From the NCBI RefSeq assembly GCF_016406145.1, contig NZ_CP066306.1:4960001-5024000 (forward strand): a stretch of DNA of 64,000 bases, in the 5' to 3' direction. The translations under genes were made by a program, and so were the position numbers. Numbering within the stretch: the stretch's first letter is position 1; each line of letters opens with the position of its first letter. Shown piece after piece: positions 18,667 to 28,460 of this stretch. The DNA comes from Pseudomonas putida (GTDB taxonomy: Bacteria > Pseudomonadota > Gammaproteobacteria > Pseudomonadales > Pseudomonadaceae). Below the pieces are notes generated by a model. That model was given only the letters and a program-made list of their open reading frames with translations. It was not told the DNA's origin and made no database searches.

Positions 18667-21600
18667 TTGACCAATCTCAATCATCCGTCCTCGCCGCGCA
18701 CCGTCACGCCGGCCCCAGCCGCTTCGGTGCGCGGCTCGGTCAAAGGTGCATTGGCCCTGCTGGCCTTGCTGCTGCTGGGTTTGCTGCTTTGGCAACTGTT
18801 CTCGCAGTTCCGCCACACCCAGGCCGAGCAGCGCCAGCAGCACCTGGACGCAAGCGTCGAACTGGCAGACCATCTGGCCCTGAACATGGCGCTCAAGGCC
18901 CAGCAGGCGCTGAATGTAGTGCAGCCGTATGTCAAAGCGCCGACGCCTGCCGCCCTGCCCAGCCTGCTCGACACGCTACGCGAGCGCCTGCCAAACCTGC
19001 GCGACCTGGCCTGGCTGGACCACAGCGGGCGGCTACAGAGCGACAGCCTGGCCGGCAGCCCCGACCGTGCGCTGATTGACGAGCTGTTCAGGCTGAACCA
19101 GGGCCGGCCTTATTTCTTCGCCAACGCGGCGGACAACCGCACCGTCTACCTGCTGTTGCGCCAGGCCACCGAGCAGGGTCGCGGCTACTGGCTGCTGCGC
19201 CTGTCCAACGATTTTTACCGCACCCTGACCCAGCACCTGGATGGCCCCGGACACCCCCTGTGGCTGCTGGAGAACAGCCGCAGCGGCGAGGTGCTGGAAC
19301 GCCACGCTCCAGCGCAGACCAGCGACCAGCCGTTGCAAAGCGTGATGCTGGTCTTCATCGACAACAGTGTCTGGCAGCTGCGTGGTCTGTTCGATGCGGG
19401 CCTTGCCCAGCAGAAACTGTTGCCGGCACTGCTGGGCAAGTGCCTGCTGGCGCTGTTCTGTGCCCTGCTGCCGGTGCTGGCGCTGATCAACATGCGCCGC
19501 CGCCAGCGCGCCCTGCAGGAGGACCGTCGGCGCTACCAGGAAATCTTCGAGGGCACCGGCGTAGCACTGTGCGTGCTCGACCTCTCCAGCCTGCCCGGCC
19601 AGCTTGACCGATACCACCTGCGCAACCTCGCCGCGCTCAAGCAGAGCCTGGCGCTCGACTCCAGCCTGCGCCGCTCGCTGCTGCTGGAGCTGAAGATCAC
19701 CGAAATCAACCAAGTGGCGCGCCAGCTGCTCAACGTCGACTGCCACGCAGGCGCCTGGCAACGGTTGATCGACGGCAGCGGCGACGGCCGTGACAGCGTC
19801 GGCATGCAACTGATCGATGCGCTGATCGAGCAGCGCCCGCTGCTGGAACTGGAAGTGCGCCTGCCCGCCCCCTTGGGGGGTGAGCTGCACCTATGGCTGA
19901 TGGCGCGGCTGCCGGAACAACGCCGCGACTACCAGGCGGTGATCCTGAGCATCAGCGACATCACCAGCCGCAAGCAGGTGGAGCTATCGCTGCTGGAGCG
20001 CGAAAGCTTCTGGTCGGACGTGGTGCGTACCGTGCCCGACCAGTTGTACGTGCAGGACGTGCTCAGCCAGCGGATGATCTTCAGCAACCGCCACCTCGGC
20101 GAGACCTTGGGCTACGACCGCACCGAGCTTGCGCAGATGGGCGAGCGCTTCTGGGAGCTGCTGCTGCACCCCGAGGATGCGGCGCACTACCAGGCCCTGC
20201 GCCAGCAGCAACGCGCCAACGGCCACGGCCAGTCCCTGCATTGCCAGCTGCGCTTCCGCCACCGTGACGGCGGCTGGCGCTGCTACGACATCCGTGAACA
20301 AGTGCTGACCCGCGACAGCGATGGCCAGGTTACCCGCATCATCGGTGTGGGCAAGGACGTCACTGTGCAGATCGAGGCCAGCCAGTCGCTACGCGACAGC
20401 GAGCAGCGCTACCGCATGCTCGCCGAAAGCATCAGCGATGTGATCTTCTCCACCGACAGCAAGCTGCAGCTCAACTACGTCAGCCCCTCGGTGCAGGCAG
20501 TGCTGGGCTACAACACCGACTGGATCTTTGAGAACGGCTGGCAGTCGATCGTCGCCAACCCGTCCCAGCTCACCGGCATTTACAGCCTGATGGAACGGGT
20601 CAGCAAGGCCATGGGCGACCGGGAACAGCTGGCACAACTGCGCCAGCACCTGCCCAACCAGCTGTTTTTGTTCGACTGCCTGCGCGCCGATGGCCGCAAG
20701 ATCCCTATCGAGCTGCGCCTGGTGCTGGTGTGGGACGACCGCGAGCGCTTCGAGGGTGTGCTGGGCGTGGGCCGCGACATCAGCCAGCAACGCCGTGCGG
20801 AAAAAGACCTGCGCATGGCCGCCACGGTCTTCGAACACTCAACCTCGGCCATCCTCATCACCGACCCGGCCGGGTATATCGTGCAGGCCAACGAAGCGTT
20901 CAGCCGGGTCAGCGGATATTCGGTCAGCGATGTGCTCGACCAGCTGCCAAGCATGCTGACTGTAGACGACCAGCAGGAGGGCCACCTACGCTACGTACTC
21001 AAACAGCTGCACCTGCGCGGCAGCTGGGAAGGCGAAGTGTGGCTCAAGCGCCGCAGTGGCGAGCACTACCCGGCCTGGGTCGGTATCACCGCGGTGCTCG
21101 ATGACGAGGGCGACCTGGCCAGCTACGTGTGTTTCTTCACGGACATCAGCGAACGCAAGGCCAGCGAACAGCGCATTCATCGCCTGGCCTATTACGATGC
21201 CCTGACCCACCTGCCCAACCGCACGCTGTTCCAGGACCGCCTGCACACCGCCCTGCAACAAGCTGAGCGGCAGAAGTCGTGGGTGGTACTGATGTTCCTC
21301 GACCTGGACCGTTTCAAGCCGATCAACGACTCCCTGGGCCACGCTGCGGGCGATCGCATGCTCAAGGACATGGCCCTGCGCCTGCTGGCCTGTGTCGACG
21401 ATGACGACACCGTGGCGCGCATGGGCGGTGACGAGTTCACCCTGCTGCTGCAATCGCGCGCTACCCGCGAAATGGCGCTCAACCGCGCCATCCATGTGGC
21501 CGAGAACATCCTCGCCAGCCTGGTGCGGCCATTCGTGCTCGAAGGCCGCGAGTTCTTCGTCACCGCCAGTATCGGCATCGCCCTCAGCCCGCAGGACGGC

Positions 21601-22497
21601 GGCGAACTGAGCCAACTGATGAAGAACGCCGACACCGCCATGTACCACGCCAAGGAGCGAGGCAAGAACAACTTCCAGTTCTACCAGGCCGAGATGAATG
21701 CCAGCGCCCTGGAGCGCCTGGAGCTGGAAAGCGACCTGCGCCATGCCCTGGAGCAGAACGAATTCATCCTCTACTACCAGCCGCAGTTCAGCGGCGACGG
21801 CAAGCGCCTGACCGGTGCCGAGGCGCTGCTGCGCTGGCGCCACCCCACGCGCGGCCTGGTGCCGCCGGGCGACTTCATCCCGGTGATCGAGGAGCTGGGG
21901 CTGGTGGTGGATGTCGGCGACTGGGTGCTGCGCGAGGCCAGCCGCCAGCTCAAGGCCTGGCACAAGGCCAAGGTGCGTGTGCCGAAGGTGTCAGTGAACA
22001 TCTCGGCCCGGCAGTTCTCCGACGGCCAGCTGGGCAAGCGCATCGCCACCGTCCTCGAAGAAACCGGCCTGCCGCCTGCGTGCCTGGAACTGGAGCTGAC
22101 CGAAAGCATCCTGATGCGCGATGTGAACGAAGCGATGCAGATACTCGACAGCCTGAAGGTGCTGGGCCTGAGCATTGCGGTGGACGACTTCGGCACCGGC
22201 TACTCGTCGCTCAACTACCTCAAGCAGTTCCCCATCGACGTGCTGAAGATCGACCGCACCTTCGTCGACGGGCTGCCCGAGGGCGAGCAGGACGCGCAGA
22301 TCGCCCGGGCGATCATCGCCATGGCGCACAGCCTGAACCTGGCGGTGATCGCCGAGGGCGTCGAAACCCACGAGCAGCTGGAGTTCCTGCGTGAGCATGG
22401 CTGTGACGAGGTGCAAGGCTACCTGTTCGGGCGGCCGATGCCGGCCAGCCAGTTCGAGGCGCAGTTCAGCAACGAGACGCTGTTCATGTTCCAGTGA
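18667..22497 (+). CDS. morA: Membrane GGDEF-EAL protein MorA (c-di-GMP)
   Basis: 1276 residues from a TTG start. A transmembrane helix (about 28-47), an extracytoplasmic sensor region and a second helix (about 255-275) are followed by several PAS/PAC segments (about 290-840). The GGDEF motif is intact (920-924), as are EAL (1052-1054), DDFGTGYSSL and EGVET in the phosphodiesterase domain. The RxxD inhibitory site before GGDEF is absent (the residues are DDDD). Size, domain order and position next to glyA match MorA, which controls flagellar timing and biofilm in P. putida. Probably bifunctional. Confidence 0.92.
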   Translation: MTNLNHPSSPRTVTPAPAASVRGSVKGALALLALLLLGLLLWQLFSQFRHTQAEQRQQHLDASVELADHLALNMALKAQQALNVVQPYVKAPTPAALPSLLDTLRERLPNLRDLAWLDHSGRLQSDSLAGSPDRALIDELFRLNQGRPYFFANAADNRTVYLLLRQATEQGRGYWLLRLSNDFYRTLTQHLDGPGHPLWLLENSRSGEVLERHAPAQTSDQPLQSVMLVFIDNSVWQLRGLFDAGLAQQKLLPALLGKCLLALFCALLPVLALINMRRRQRALQEDRRRYQEIFEGTGVALCVLDLSSLPGQLDRYHLRNLAALKQSLALDSSLRRSLLLELKITEINQVARQLLNVDCHAGAWQRLIDGSGDGRDSVGMQLIDALIEQRPLLELEVRLPAPLGGELHLWLMARLPEQRRDYQAVILSISDITSRKQVELSLLERESFWSDVVRTVPDQLYVQDVLSQRMIFSNRHLGETLGYDRTELAQMGERFWELLLHPEDAAHYQALRQQQRANGHGQSLHCQLRFRHRDGGWRCYDIREQVLTRDSDGQVTRIIGVGKDVTVQIEASQSLRDSEQRYRMLAESISDVIFSTDSKLQLNYVSPSVQAVLGYNTDWIFENGWQSIVANPSQLTGIYSLMERVSKAMGDREQLAQLRQHLPNQLFLFDCLRADGRKIPIELRLVLVWDDRERFEGVLGVGRDISQQRRAEKDLRMAATVFEHSTSAILITDPAGYIVQANEAFSRVSGYSVSDVLDQLPSMLTVDDQQEGHLRYVLKQLHLRGSWEGEVWLKRRSGEHYPAWVGITAVLDDEGDLASYVCFFTDISERKASEQRIHRLAYYDALTHLPNRTLFQDRLHTALQQAERQKSWVVLMFLDLDRFKPINDSLGHAAGDRMLKDMALRLLACVDDDDTVARMGGDEFTLLLQSRATREMALNRAIHVAENILASLVRPFVLEGREFFVTASIGIALSPQDGGELSQLMKNADTAMYHAKERGKNNFQFYQAEMNASALERLELESDLRHALEQNEFILYYQPQFSGDGKRLTGAEALLRWRHPTRGLVPPGDFIPVIEELGLVVDVGDWVLREASRQLKAWHKAKVRVPKVSVNISARQFSDGQLGKRIATVLEETGLPPACLELELTESILMRDVNEAMQILDSLKVLGLSIAVDDFGTGYSSLNYLKQFPIDVLKIDRTFVDGLPEGEQDAQIARAIIAMAHSLNLAVIAEGVETHEQLEFLREHGCDEVQGYLFGRPMPASQFEAQFSNETLFMFQ

Positions 22498-22692
22498 TCC
22501 GGTGCCCGCCGGCGCGGCCCTGACCTGTTCAAACCGGACTTCAAAGTCAACTCCCGCCCCCATCCAGCCCAGGCAGGGCGCGGGATGCAACATGAAAGCC
22601 ATTGGTCCGCGACTTGATGCCACTTCATATGCCAGGCGCGAATCAATCGGTTAGAATGCCCCCCCAATTCAGCCCGATCCTTGAGGACCGTT

Positions 22693-23946
22693 ATGTTCAG
22701 CCGTGATTTGACCATTGCCAAGTACGACGCCGAGCTCTTCGAAGCCATGCAGCAAGAAGCTCTGCGCCAGGAAGAGCATATCGAGCTGATCGCTTCGGAA
22801 AACTACACCAGCCCAGCCGTCATGGAAGCCCAGGGTTCGGTCCTGACCAACAAGTACGCCGAAGGCTACCCGGGCAAGCGTTACTACGGTGGTTGCGAGT
22901 ACGTCGACGTGGTCGAGCAACTGGCCATCGACCGCGCCAAGGAGCTGTTCGGCGCCGACTACGCCAACGTTCAGCCGCACGCCGGCTCCCAGGCCAACGC
23001 CGCTGTCTACCTGGCCCTGCTGTCGGCCGGTGACACCATCCTGGGCATGAGCCTGGCCCACGGTGGCCACCTGACCCACGGTGCTTCGGTAAGCTCCTCG
23101 GGCAAGCTGTACAACGCCATCCAGTACGGCATCGATGCCAACGGCCTGATCGACTACGACGAAGTCGAGCGCCTGGCCGTCGAGCACAAGCCGAAAATGA
23201 TCGTTGCCGGCTTCTCGGCCTACTCGCAGGTCCTGGACTTCCCGCGCTTCCGCGCCATCGCCGACAAAGTAGGTGCCTACCTGTTCGTCGACATGGCCCA
23301 CGTTGCCGGCCTGGTTGCCGCTGGCGTGTACCCGAACCCGGTGCCGTTCGCCGACGTGGTCACCACCACCACCCACAAGACCCTGCGCGGCCCGCGTGGC
23401 GGCCTGATCCTGGCCCGTGCCAACGCCGACATCGAGAAGAAGCTGAACTCCGCCGTCTTCCCGGGCGCCCAGGGCGGCCCGCTGGAGCACGTCATCGCGG
23501 CCAAGGCCATCTGCTTCAAGGAAGCCCTGCAGCCTGAGTTCAAGGCTTACCAGCAGCAAGTGGTGAAGAACGCCCAGGCCATGGCCAGCGTGTTCATCGA
23601 GCGTGGTTTCGACGTCGTTTCCGGCGGCACCCAGAACCACCTGTTCCTGCTGTCGCTGATCAAGCAGGAAATCTCCGGTAAGGACGCTGACGCCGCCCTG
23701 GGCAAAGCCTTCATCACCGTCAACAAGAACTCGGTACCTAACGACCCACGTTCCCCGTTCGTGACCTCGGGCCTGCGTTTCGGCACCCCGGCCGTCACCA
23801 CCCGCGGCTTCAAAGAAGCCGAGTGTAAAGAACTGGCCGGCTGGATCTGCGACATCCTCGCCGACCTGAACAACGACGCCGTCATCGACGCCGTACGTGA
23901 AAAGGTCAAGGCCATCTGCAAGAAGCTGCCGGTGTACGGCAACTGA
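22693..23946 (+). CDS. glyA: Serine hydroxymethyltransferase
   Basis: 417 residues from [20 protein letters not shown] enzyme that interconverts serine and glycine with tetrahydrofolate, feeding one-carbon metabolism. The PLP lysine is Lys229 in [45 protein letters not shown] is the substrate/cofactor region. Upstream TTG and GTG codons in frame give no family sequence. Followed by a strong terminator. Pseudomonas genomes often have two or three glyA copies; which one this is cannot be told, though adjacency to morA matches glyA2 of P. aeruginosa. Confidence 0.97.
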   Translation: MFSRDLTIAKYDAELFEAMQQEALRQEEHIELIASENYTSPAVMEAQGSVLTNKYAEGYPGKRYYGGCEYVDVVEQLAIDRAKELFGADYANVQPHAGSQANAAVYLALLSAGDTILGMSLAHGGHLTHGASVSSSGKLYNAIQYGIDANGLIDYDEVERLAVEHKPKMIVAGFSAYSQVLDFPRFRAIADKVGAYLFVDMAHVAGLVAAGVYPNPVPFADVVTTTTHKTLRGPRGGLILARANADIEKKLNSAVFPGAQGGPLEHVIAAKAICFKEALQPEFKAYQQQVVKNAQAMASVFIERGFDVVSGGTQNHLFLLSLIKQEISGKDADAALGKAFITVNKNSVPNDPRSPFVTSGLRFGTPAVTTRGFKEAECKELAGWICDILADLNNDAVIDAVREKVKAICKKLPVYGN

Positions 23947-23967
23947 TTGGCGATAGCCTGATGTGAA

Positions 23968-23994
23968 AAGCCCGGCCCTTGTGCCGGGCTTTTT
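23968..23994 (+). terminator. Rho-independent terminator after glyA
   Basis: AAGCCCGGC (23968-23976) pairs with GCCGGGCTT (23983-23991), followed by Ts. Confidence 0.88.
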
Positions 23995-24109
23995 CATGCC
24001 TGCGGGCAAGCCTTGCCATTGCAAGCCACAACAAGCGGGCGACCACAATTGCGGCGCAGCGTATTACCCTGTGCACCCTCACGCCCACCGCGAACGCCAG
24101 GACGCCGCC

Positions 24110-25063
24110 TTGACCAGAGAGCAACTCGAAACCCATCAGATTGCGTTGTATTTCGCCGCCGTGCTCGCCGCCGCTGCCTTCGGCCTGCTGGCCACCGACA
24201 CCGCGCGCCACCTGGAAGCACTGGTCACCCCCGCCATCGCCGTGCTGATGTACGCGATGTTCCTGCAAATCCCCTTCCTCGACCTGCGCCAAGGCCTGGG
24301 CAACCGCCGCTTCATGGCCGCGCTGCTGCTGGCCAACTTCATCTTCGTCCCGCTACTGGTGTGGGCCGCCACCCGAGGCTTGGTCGAGCATCCGGCCATC
24401 CTCATCGGCGCCCTGCTGGTGCTGCTGACGCCCTGCATCGACTACGTGGTGGTATTCACCCACATCGGCAAAGGCGACTCGCGCCTCACCCTCGCCGCCA
24501 CCCCCGTGCTGTTGCTGGTGCAACTGGTGCTGTTGCCGGTGTACCTGGCGGTGATGCTGGGTGACAGCAGCGAAGTGGCGATTTCCATCACGCCATTCGT
24601 GGAGGCGTTCGTGCTGCTGATTGTGCTGCCGCTGATCCTGGCGGTGCTCACCTCGGCCGGAGCACGCCGGTCACGTAGCGTTTCTGTGTGGAATCAGGCC
24701 TGGGCGTGGATGCCGGTGCCGGCGATGGCACTGGTGTTGGTGGCAGTGATCGGCTCGCAGATTGCCGTGGTAGTGCGCGATTTCGACCGCCTGCTGCCGG
24801 TGATCCCGGTGTACATCGGCTTCATGCTGCTGGCGCCGGTGCTCGGGTTTGCCTCGGCGCGGCTGCTGCGTTTGCCGGTGGCCGAGGCCCGCTCGGTGAC
24901 ATTCAGCAGCGCGACGCGCAATTCGCTGGTGGTGTTGCCGCTGGCGCTCGCATTGCCCGAAGACATGCGTGCGCTGGCGGCAGCGGCGGTGATCACGCAG
25001 ACGCTGATAGAGCTCATCAGTGAGTTGGTTTACGTACGAGCGCTCCCCGCGCTGATCCGCTGA
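24110..25063 (+). CDS. Bile-acid:sodium symporter/arsenite-permease-like transporter (BASS/ACR3 superfamily)
   Basis: About 317 residues from a TTG with AGGA 7 bases upstream; an in-frame GTG lies 13 codons earlier. The start is uncertain because codons far upstream are open. About ten hydrophobic helices. Motifs include PFLDLRQGLGNRRF, LLTPCIDYVVVFTHIGKGDSRLTLA and the C-terminal VTFSSATRNSLVVLPLALALPE, which resembles the ACR3/SBF cation-site regions. The substrate (arsenite, an organic anion or other) cannot be decided. No arsenic genes are adjacent. Confidence 0.8.
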   Translation: MTREQLETHQIALYFAAVLAAAAFGLLATDTARHLEALVTPAIAVLMYAMFLQIPFLDLRQGLGNRRFMAALLLANFIFVPLLVWAATRGLVEHPAILIGALLVLLTPCIDYVVVFTHIGKGDSRLTLAATPVLLLVQLVLLPVYLAVMLGDSSEVAISITPFVEAFVLLIVLPLILAVLTSAGARRSRSVSVWNQAWAWMPVPAMALVLVAVIGSQIAVVVRDFDRLLPVIPVYIGFMLLAPVLGFASARLLRLPVAEARSVTFSSATRNSLVVLPLALALPEDMRALAAAAVITQTLIELISELVYVRALPALIR

Positions 25064-25122
25064 CAGCGCATGCCGGGGCGTTGCAGCGCCCCGCAAGCCA
25101 GCCCACCCGGCACTGCGTGGCC

Positions 25123-26313
25123 TCAGGCCACCGACGCCTGCCGCTGCATCCGCACGCTCAGCATGCCCGACAGGGAAACCAGCCACAGCATCAGGAACAC
25201 GCCGGCGATAGCCAGGTTGGATGTCAACGGCAAGGCACTGACGATGCCTGAGGCAACGGCGCCGAACACCAGCATCAAGCACCCCTGCAGGCTTGCCGCT
25301 ACCCCTGCCCGGTCCGGGAACAGGGACATGGAACGGGCCATGGCATTGGAGAAGATGAAACCTTGGCCAAAAGCGACCAGCATGATGCCACCCAGGATCG
25401 TCACCAGGTTCAAACCGCCCGGCATCGCGGCGATCACTGCCACACCGAGCAGGAATAGCGCCATCCCGGCCCACATCAAGGCATGCGCATTGACGTAACG
25501 GATCAGCACGCGGTTTACCAAGGTCCCCACCAGGTAGCAACTGCCTACCGCAAGCGCCGTGGTACCAAAGTACTGAGCGCTGTGCCCGAGGCGTTCCTGG
25601 ACGATGTGCGGCCCGAACACGTTCCACAGCAAGAAGGCAGAGAAACTGGAACCGAGCACGACGACCGAGGAACGAAAGCGACTGTCGGCCAGGATGCAGC
25701 GATAGCCTGCGATGGTCTGCAGTGCACTGCGCCTGCCCGTCACCGCCAGCGATTCCTTGAGCCCCGCCAGCACGAAGGCAAGCACGATCACCGCGTATAC
25801 CGCATAGAGCACGAAGTTGTAGCGCCACCCCAGATGTACTTCGATCAGCCCACCGACGTAGGGCGCGATCACCGGGCCCAGGCCAAATGCCAGGCTCAGG
25901 TAGATGATCGCCACATAGAAGCGAGGCCCCTTGACGACGTCCACCAGCAAAGCCCGCGCGACCACCTGGCAAGCGCCAATAGCGAACCCTTGCAGCGCTC
26001 GGGCCAGCAGCAGCATTTCTATCGAGGTGGCAACCGTTGCCAGCAGGCTGCCGCCGAGGAACACCGCAAGGCCCAGCTGAACCGCCGGCTTGCGCCCGCG
26101 GGCATCGGCCATGACCCCGAAGAACAGCTGGCCGATCGCGTAGAACAGCAGGGTGATGGTGATGGTGTTCTGCATCAATACAGGGCTGGCCGACAGTTCC
26201 CGGCCGATGGAAGGAATGCTGGGCGCATACAGGTCGATGGCGATGCCGCCAACGCTGTTGATCAGCGGCGCCAGGAACACAATGAAATTCTCGTAACGCT
26301 TGGTCGCGTTCAT
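25123..26313 (-). CDS. Bcr/CflA-type MFS efflux transporter
   Basis: 396 residues, twelve predicted helices. It starts MNATKRYENFIVFLAPLINSVGGIAIDLYAPSIPSIG, the Bcr/CflA signature (D-x-Y-x-P-x-x-P), preceded by GGAGGT. The MFS loop DARGRKPAVQLG is present. Known relatives expel bicyclomycin, chloramphenicol or cysteine derivatives. It is the last gene of a same-strand run with the dioxygenase, adenylating enzyme and hemolysin-family protein, so I infer it exports their product. A perfect 8-bp hairpin (CCGGGCAC / GTGCCCGG) lies in the 49-base gap upstream and may tune expression. Confidence 0.88.
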   Translation of the reverse strand: MNATKRYENFIVFLAPLINSVGGIAIDLYAPSIPSIGRELSASPVLMQNTITITLLFYAIGQLFFGVMADARGRKPAVQLGLAVFLGGSLLATVATSIEMLLLARALQGFAIGACQVVARALLVDVVKGPRFYVAIIYLSLAFGLGPVIAPYVGGLIEVHLGWRYNFVLYAVYAVIVLAFVLAGLKESLAVTGRRSALQTIAGYRCILADSRFRSSVVVLGSSFSAFLLWNVFGPHIVQERLGHSAQYFGTTALAVGSCYLVGTLVNRVLIRYVNAHALMWAGMALFLLGVAVIAAMPGGLNLVTILGGIMLVAFGQGFIFSNAMARSMSLFPDRAGVAASLQGCLMLVFGAVASGIVSALPLTSNLAIAGVFLMLWLVSLSGMLSVRMQRQASVA

Positions 26314-26362
26314 GCTTACCTCCAGCACACCGGGCACAGTGGTGCCCGGCATGGTGATCAGG

Positions 26363-26962
26363 TCAGGCAGATGCCTGATTGGCGAAATGGGGCTGGGCGA
26401 GGCCTGGCGCAGGTGCACTCATCCAGATGCTGGGCGATGACAAACGCGACACCACCACCCGCGGCCTGTGGTCGTAATAGGAACCCCAGTTGACGGCTGG
26501 GTCCCGGACCCGCCCTCTGTCCGCGCCGCCCAGGTCTTCGAGGTTGTCGACGATCGGCGCCAGCAACTGGCGCACCTGTTCGGTAGCGGTCAGCACCACC
26601 AGGCCGAAGTTGCGCAGCGCCAGGGTCTTGATGACATTGTTGAGCAGGTACTTGCCTGCACCGCTGCCGCTGCGAAATGAAGCGAAAGCGCCCACTTCGG
26701 CGATACGGGCGCGGTCCAGCCCAAAGCGCTCATCCAAGCCCTGATCCAGGTAATACTCACTGAAGAGCTTGCCGGAATCGCCGTAACTGATGCCGGCACA
26801 GGCATAGCCCGGGGCGCCACCGTTAGGGTCGGTCAGGCATACGAACAGATCGGGCTCAGGTTCTGGCGTTGCCTGGTAGTGCTTGAGGTAGTGCGCCCGC
26901 ACCGCCTCTTGCAGGCATCGGTAGCCGGGCCGGCCTTTATAGAAATTACGCACGATGTACAT
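26363..26962 (-). CDS. Thermostable hemolysin family protein (GNAT-like fold)
   Basis: 199 residues from MYIVRNFYKGRPGY, with GAGGGAG about 6 bases upstream; 16 bases after the adenylating enzyme. The conserved family features are visible: LFSEYYLDQGLDE, IAEVGAFASFRSGSGAGKYLL, LVVLTATEQVRQLL and WGSYYDHRPRVVV. The family is named from a Vibrio hemolysin, but its pattern resembles an N-acyltransferase (GNAT) fold and such genes often sit beside acyl-adenylating enzymes. I therefore infer acyl transfer in a small-molecule pathway rather than haemolysis. There is no signal peptide. Confidence 0.8.
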   Translation of the reverse strand: MYIVRNFYKGRPGYRCLQEAVRAHYLKHYQATPEPEPDLFVCLTDPNGGAPGYACAGISYGDSGKLFSEYYLDQGLDERFGLDRARIAEVGAFASFRSGSGAGKYLLNNVIKTLALRNFGLVVLTATEQVRQLLAPIVDNLEDLGGADRGRVRDPAVNWGSYYDHRPRVVVSRLSSPSIWMSAPAPGLAQPHFANQASA

Positions 26963-26978
26963 GCTGGCTCCCTCGTAC

Positions 26979-28460
26979 TCAGGCGTACATCTGATCGATG
27001 AAGCGGGCCTCGATTTCCGCGCGCCGCGGCCGCCCGGTGACGGTGTAGAACTGCTCGCGGAACAAAGCGATATCCTCGATGACGCGCACCTGGCGAACCC
27101 GGGCGAAATCGGCAAGGCGATGTTCCAGGCGCGCCATTTCGCTGCGTACGCGCTCCGCGCCCGCAGCACTGAGCACGATGGCGCACGGCTCGTCCCTGCC
27201 TTCCCCCATGACGATCATGTCGTCCACCAGCGGGCTCTCCTTGTAGACGTTCTCCACCCACTCCGGCGAGATGTTGCGCGCCGTGGAGAGGATGATCACG
27301 TGTTTCTTGCGCCCGGTGATGTAGAGGTAGCCGTCGCGAAATTCGGCGATATCACCGGTATGCAAGTAGCCGTCGGACAGGTCGCAGGCGGTATCGTCAG
27401 CGTTGTAGTACCCCGCGCACAGGGTCGGCGTGCGCACCAGCAGTTCGCCATCGACCAGCTTGGGTTCGATACCGTCGAGCAGCTTGCCCGCAGAGCCAAT
27501 GCGCCGCTCGGCGGGCGAATTCAGCGAGATGATCGATGAGTTCTCGCTCAGGCCATACGCCTCGAACACCTGCACGCCGCGCGCTTCCAGCGCCTCCAGC
27601 ACTGTGGCCGGAATCTTCGCGCCACCGGTGATGATGTGCGGCCGTTGCGGGCCGAACAGCTGCTCGACCGTGCAATGCTCAAGCAGCCCATTGGCCTCCT
27701 CAAGCAACTTGGGCGGCAGGTACAGGAAATTGGGCTGGTTGGGTGCAATCAGCTCCAGGTACTGCCGGGCATTGCCGCTCGCCGCGCCATATTCGGTCAC
27801 GCCCTCGGGCATCAACGTCAGCGTACCGCCCGACAGGATCGGGATGAAAACGCCGAGCACCTGCTCGATCAACAAGCTCATCGGCACGATCGAGAAGTAG
27901 TGCAGCGGTTGTTGTGGCAGACGCTTCATGACGTTGTCCACCAACAGCCCCACCGCCTCGTCGCGAATCATCACCCCCTTGGGTTTGGAGGTGGTGCCTG
28001 AGGTATGGATGATCGAAACGATGCCCTCCGGGATCAACTCATCCTCGTTGCGCCACTCCTCGCCGATGGCCTGGTTCATCAGCTGGCCCGGAATGAAGCA
28101 GGCCTTGTCCGGCAGGATGCCGTGCAGGCGGTTGGCGGTTTTTTCATCGCTGACGAACACCGCTGCGGCCTTGCCCAGCAGGCTGCCGATCTGGTCGTCG
28201 GAAAACTCGATGGGCACCGGCAACAGCACCGCACCGACTTTCTGAATGGCCAGTAGCGTGTAGACCCACTCGTAGCATGAGCGCATGGCGATACCGAATA
28301 CCTTGCGTTCACAGCGCCCCACACGCCCTTCAAGGGCACTGGCCAAGCGCATCACATCGCGACGCAGTTCGTGCAGCGTATGGGTGCGGCCATCCATCTC
28401 ACGGATGACGATGCGGTCGGGCGTTGCCGCCAGGTAGTCCTGCATTTTCTTGCTGATCAT
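26979..28460 (-). CDS. AMP-binding (acyl-adenylating) enzyme
   Basis: 493 residues of the ANL superfamily (acyl-CoA ligases, NRPS adenylation domains). The phosphate-binding loop HTSGTTSKPKGV is at 152-163, with FEAYGLSENSSII and a YLHTGDIAEFRDGYLYITGRKKHVI region near 380-405. In the C-terminal motif, usually with a catalytic Lys, the sequence reads TVTGRPRRAEIEARF, so Arg takes the Lys place. The start overlaps the dioxygenase stop (ATGA), implying translational coupling. The substrate is unknown. No carrier-protein gene is seen in the cluster. Confidence 0.9.
   Translation of the reverse strand: MISKKMQDYLAATPDRIVIREMDGRTHTLHELRRDVMRLASALEGRVGRCERKVFGIAMRSCYEWVYTLLAIQKVGAVLLPVPIEFSDDQIGSLLGKAAAVFVSDEKTANRLHGILPDKACFIPGQLMNQAIGEEWRNEDELIPEGIVSIIHTSGTTSKPKGVMIRDEAVGLLVDNVMKRLPQQPLHYFSIVPMSLLIEQVLGVFIPILSGGTLTLMPEGVTEYGAASGNARQYLELIAPNQPNFLYLPPKLLEEANGLLEHCTVEQLFGPQRPHIITGGAKIPATVLEALEARGVQVFEAYGLSENSSIISLNSPAERRIGSAGKLLDGIEPKLVDGELLVRTPTLCAGYYNADDTACDLSDGYLHTGDIAEFRDGYLYITGRKKHVIILSTARNISPEWVENVYKESPLVDDMIVMGEGRDEPCAIVLSAAGAERVRSEMARLEHRLADFARVRQVRVIEDIALFREQFYTVTGRPRRAEIEARFIDQMYA

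Noticed and set aside
26363..26962. True haemolysin toxin
   Set aside because: The family name alone suggests it. No signal peptide and operon context with an adenylating enzyme; the conserved pattern looks acyltransferase-like.
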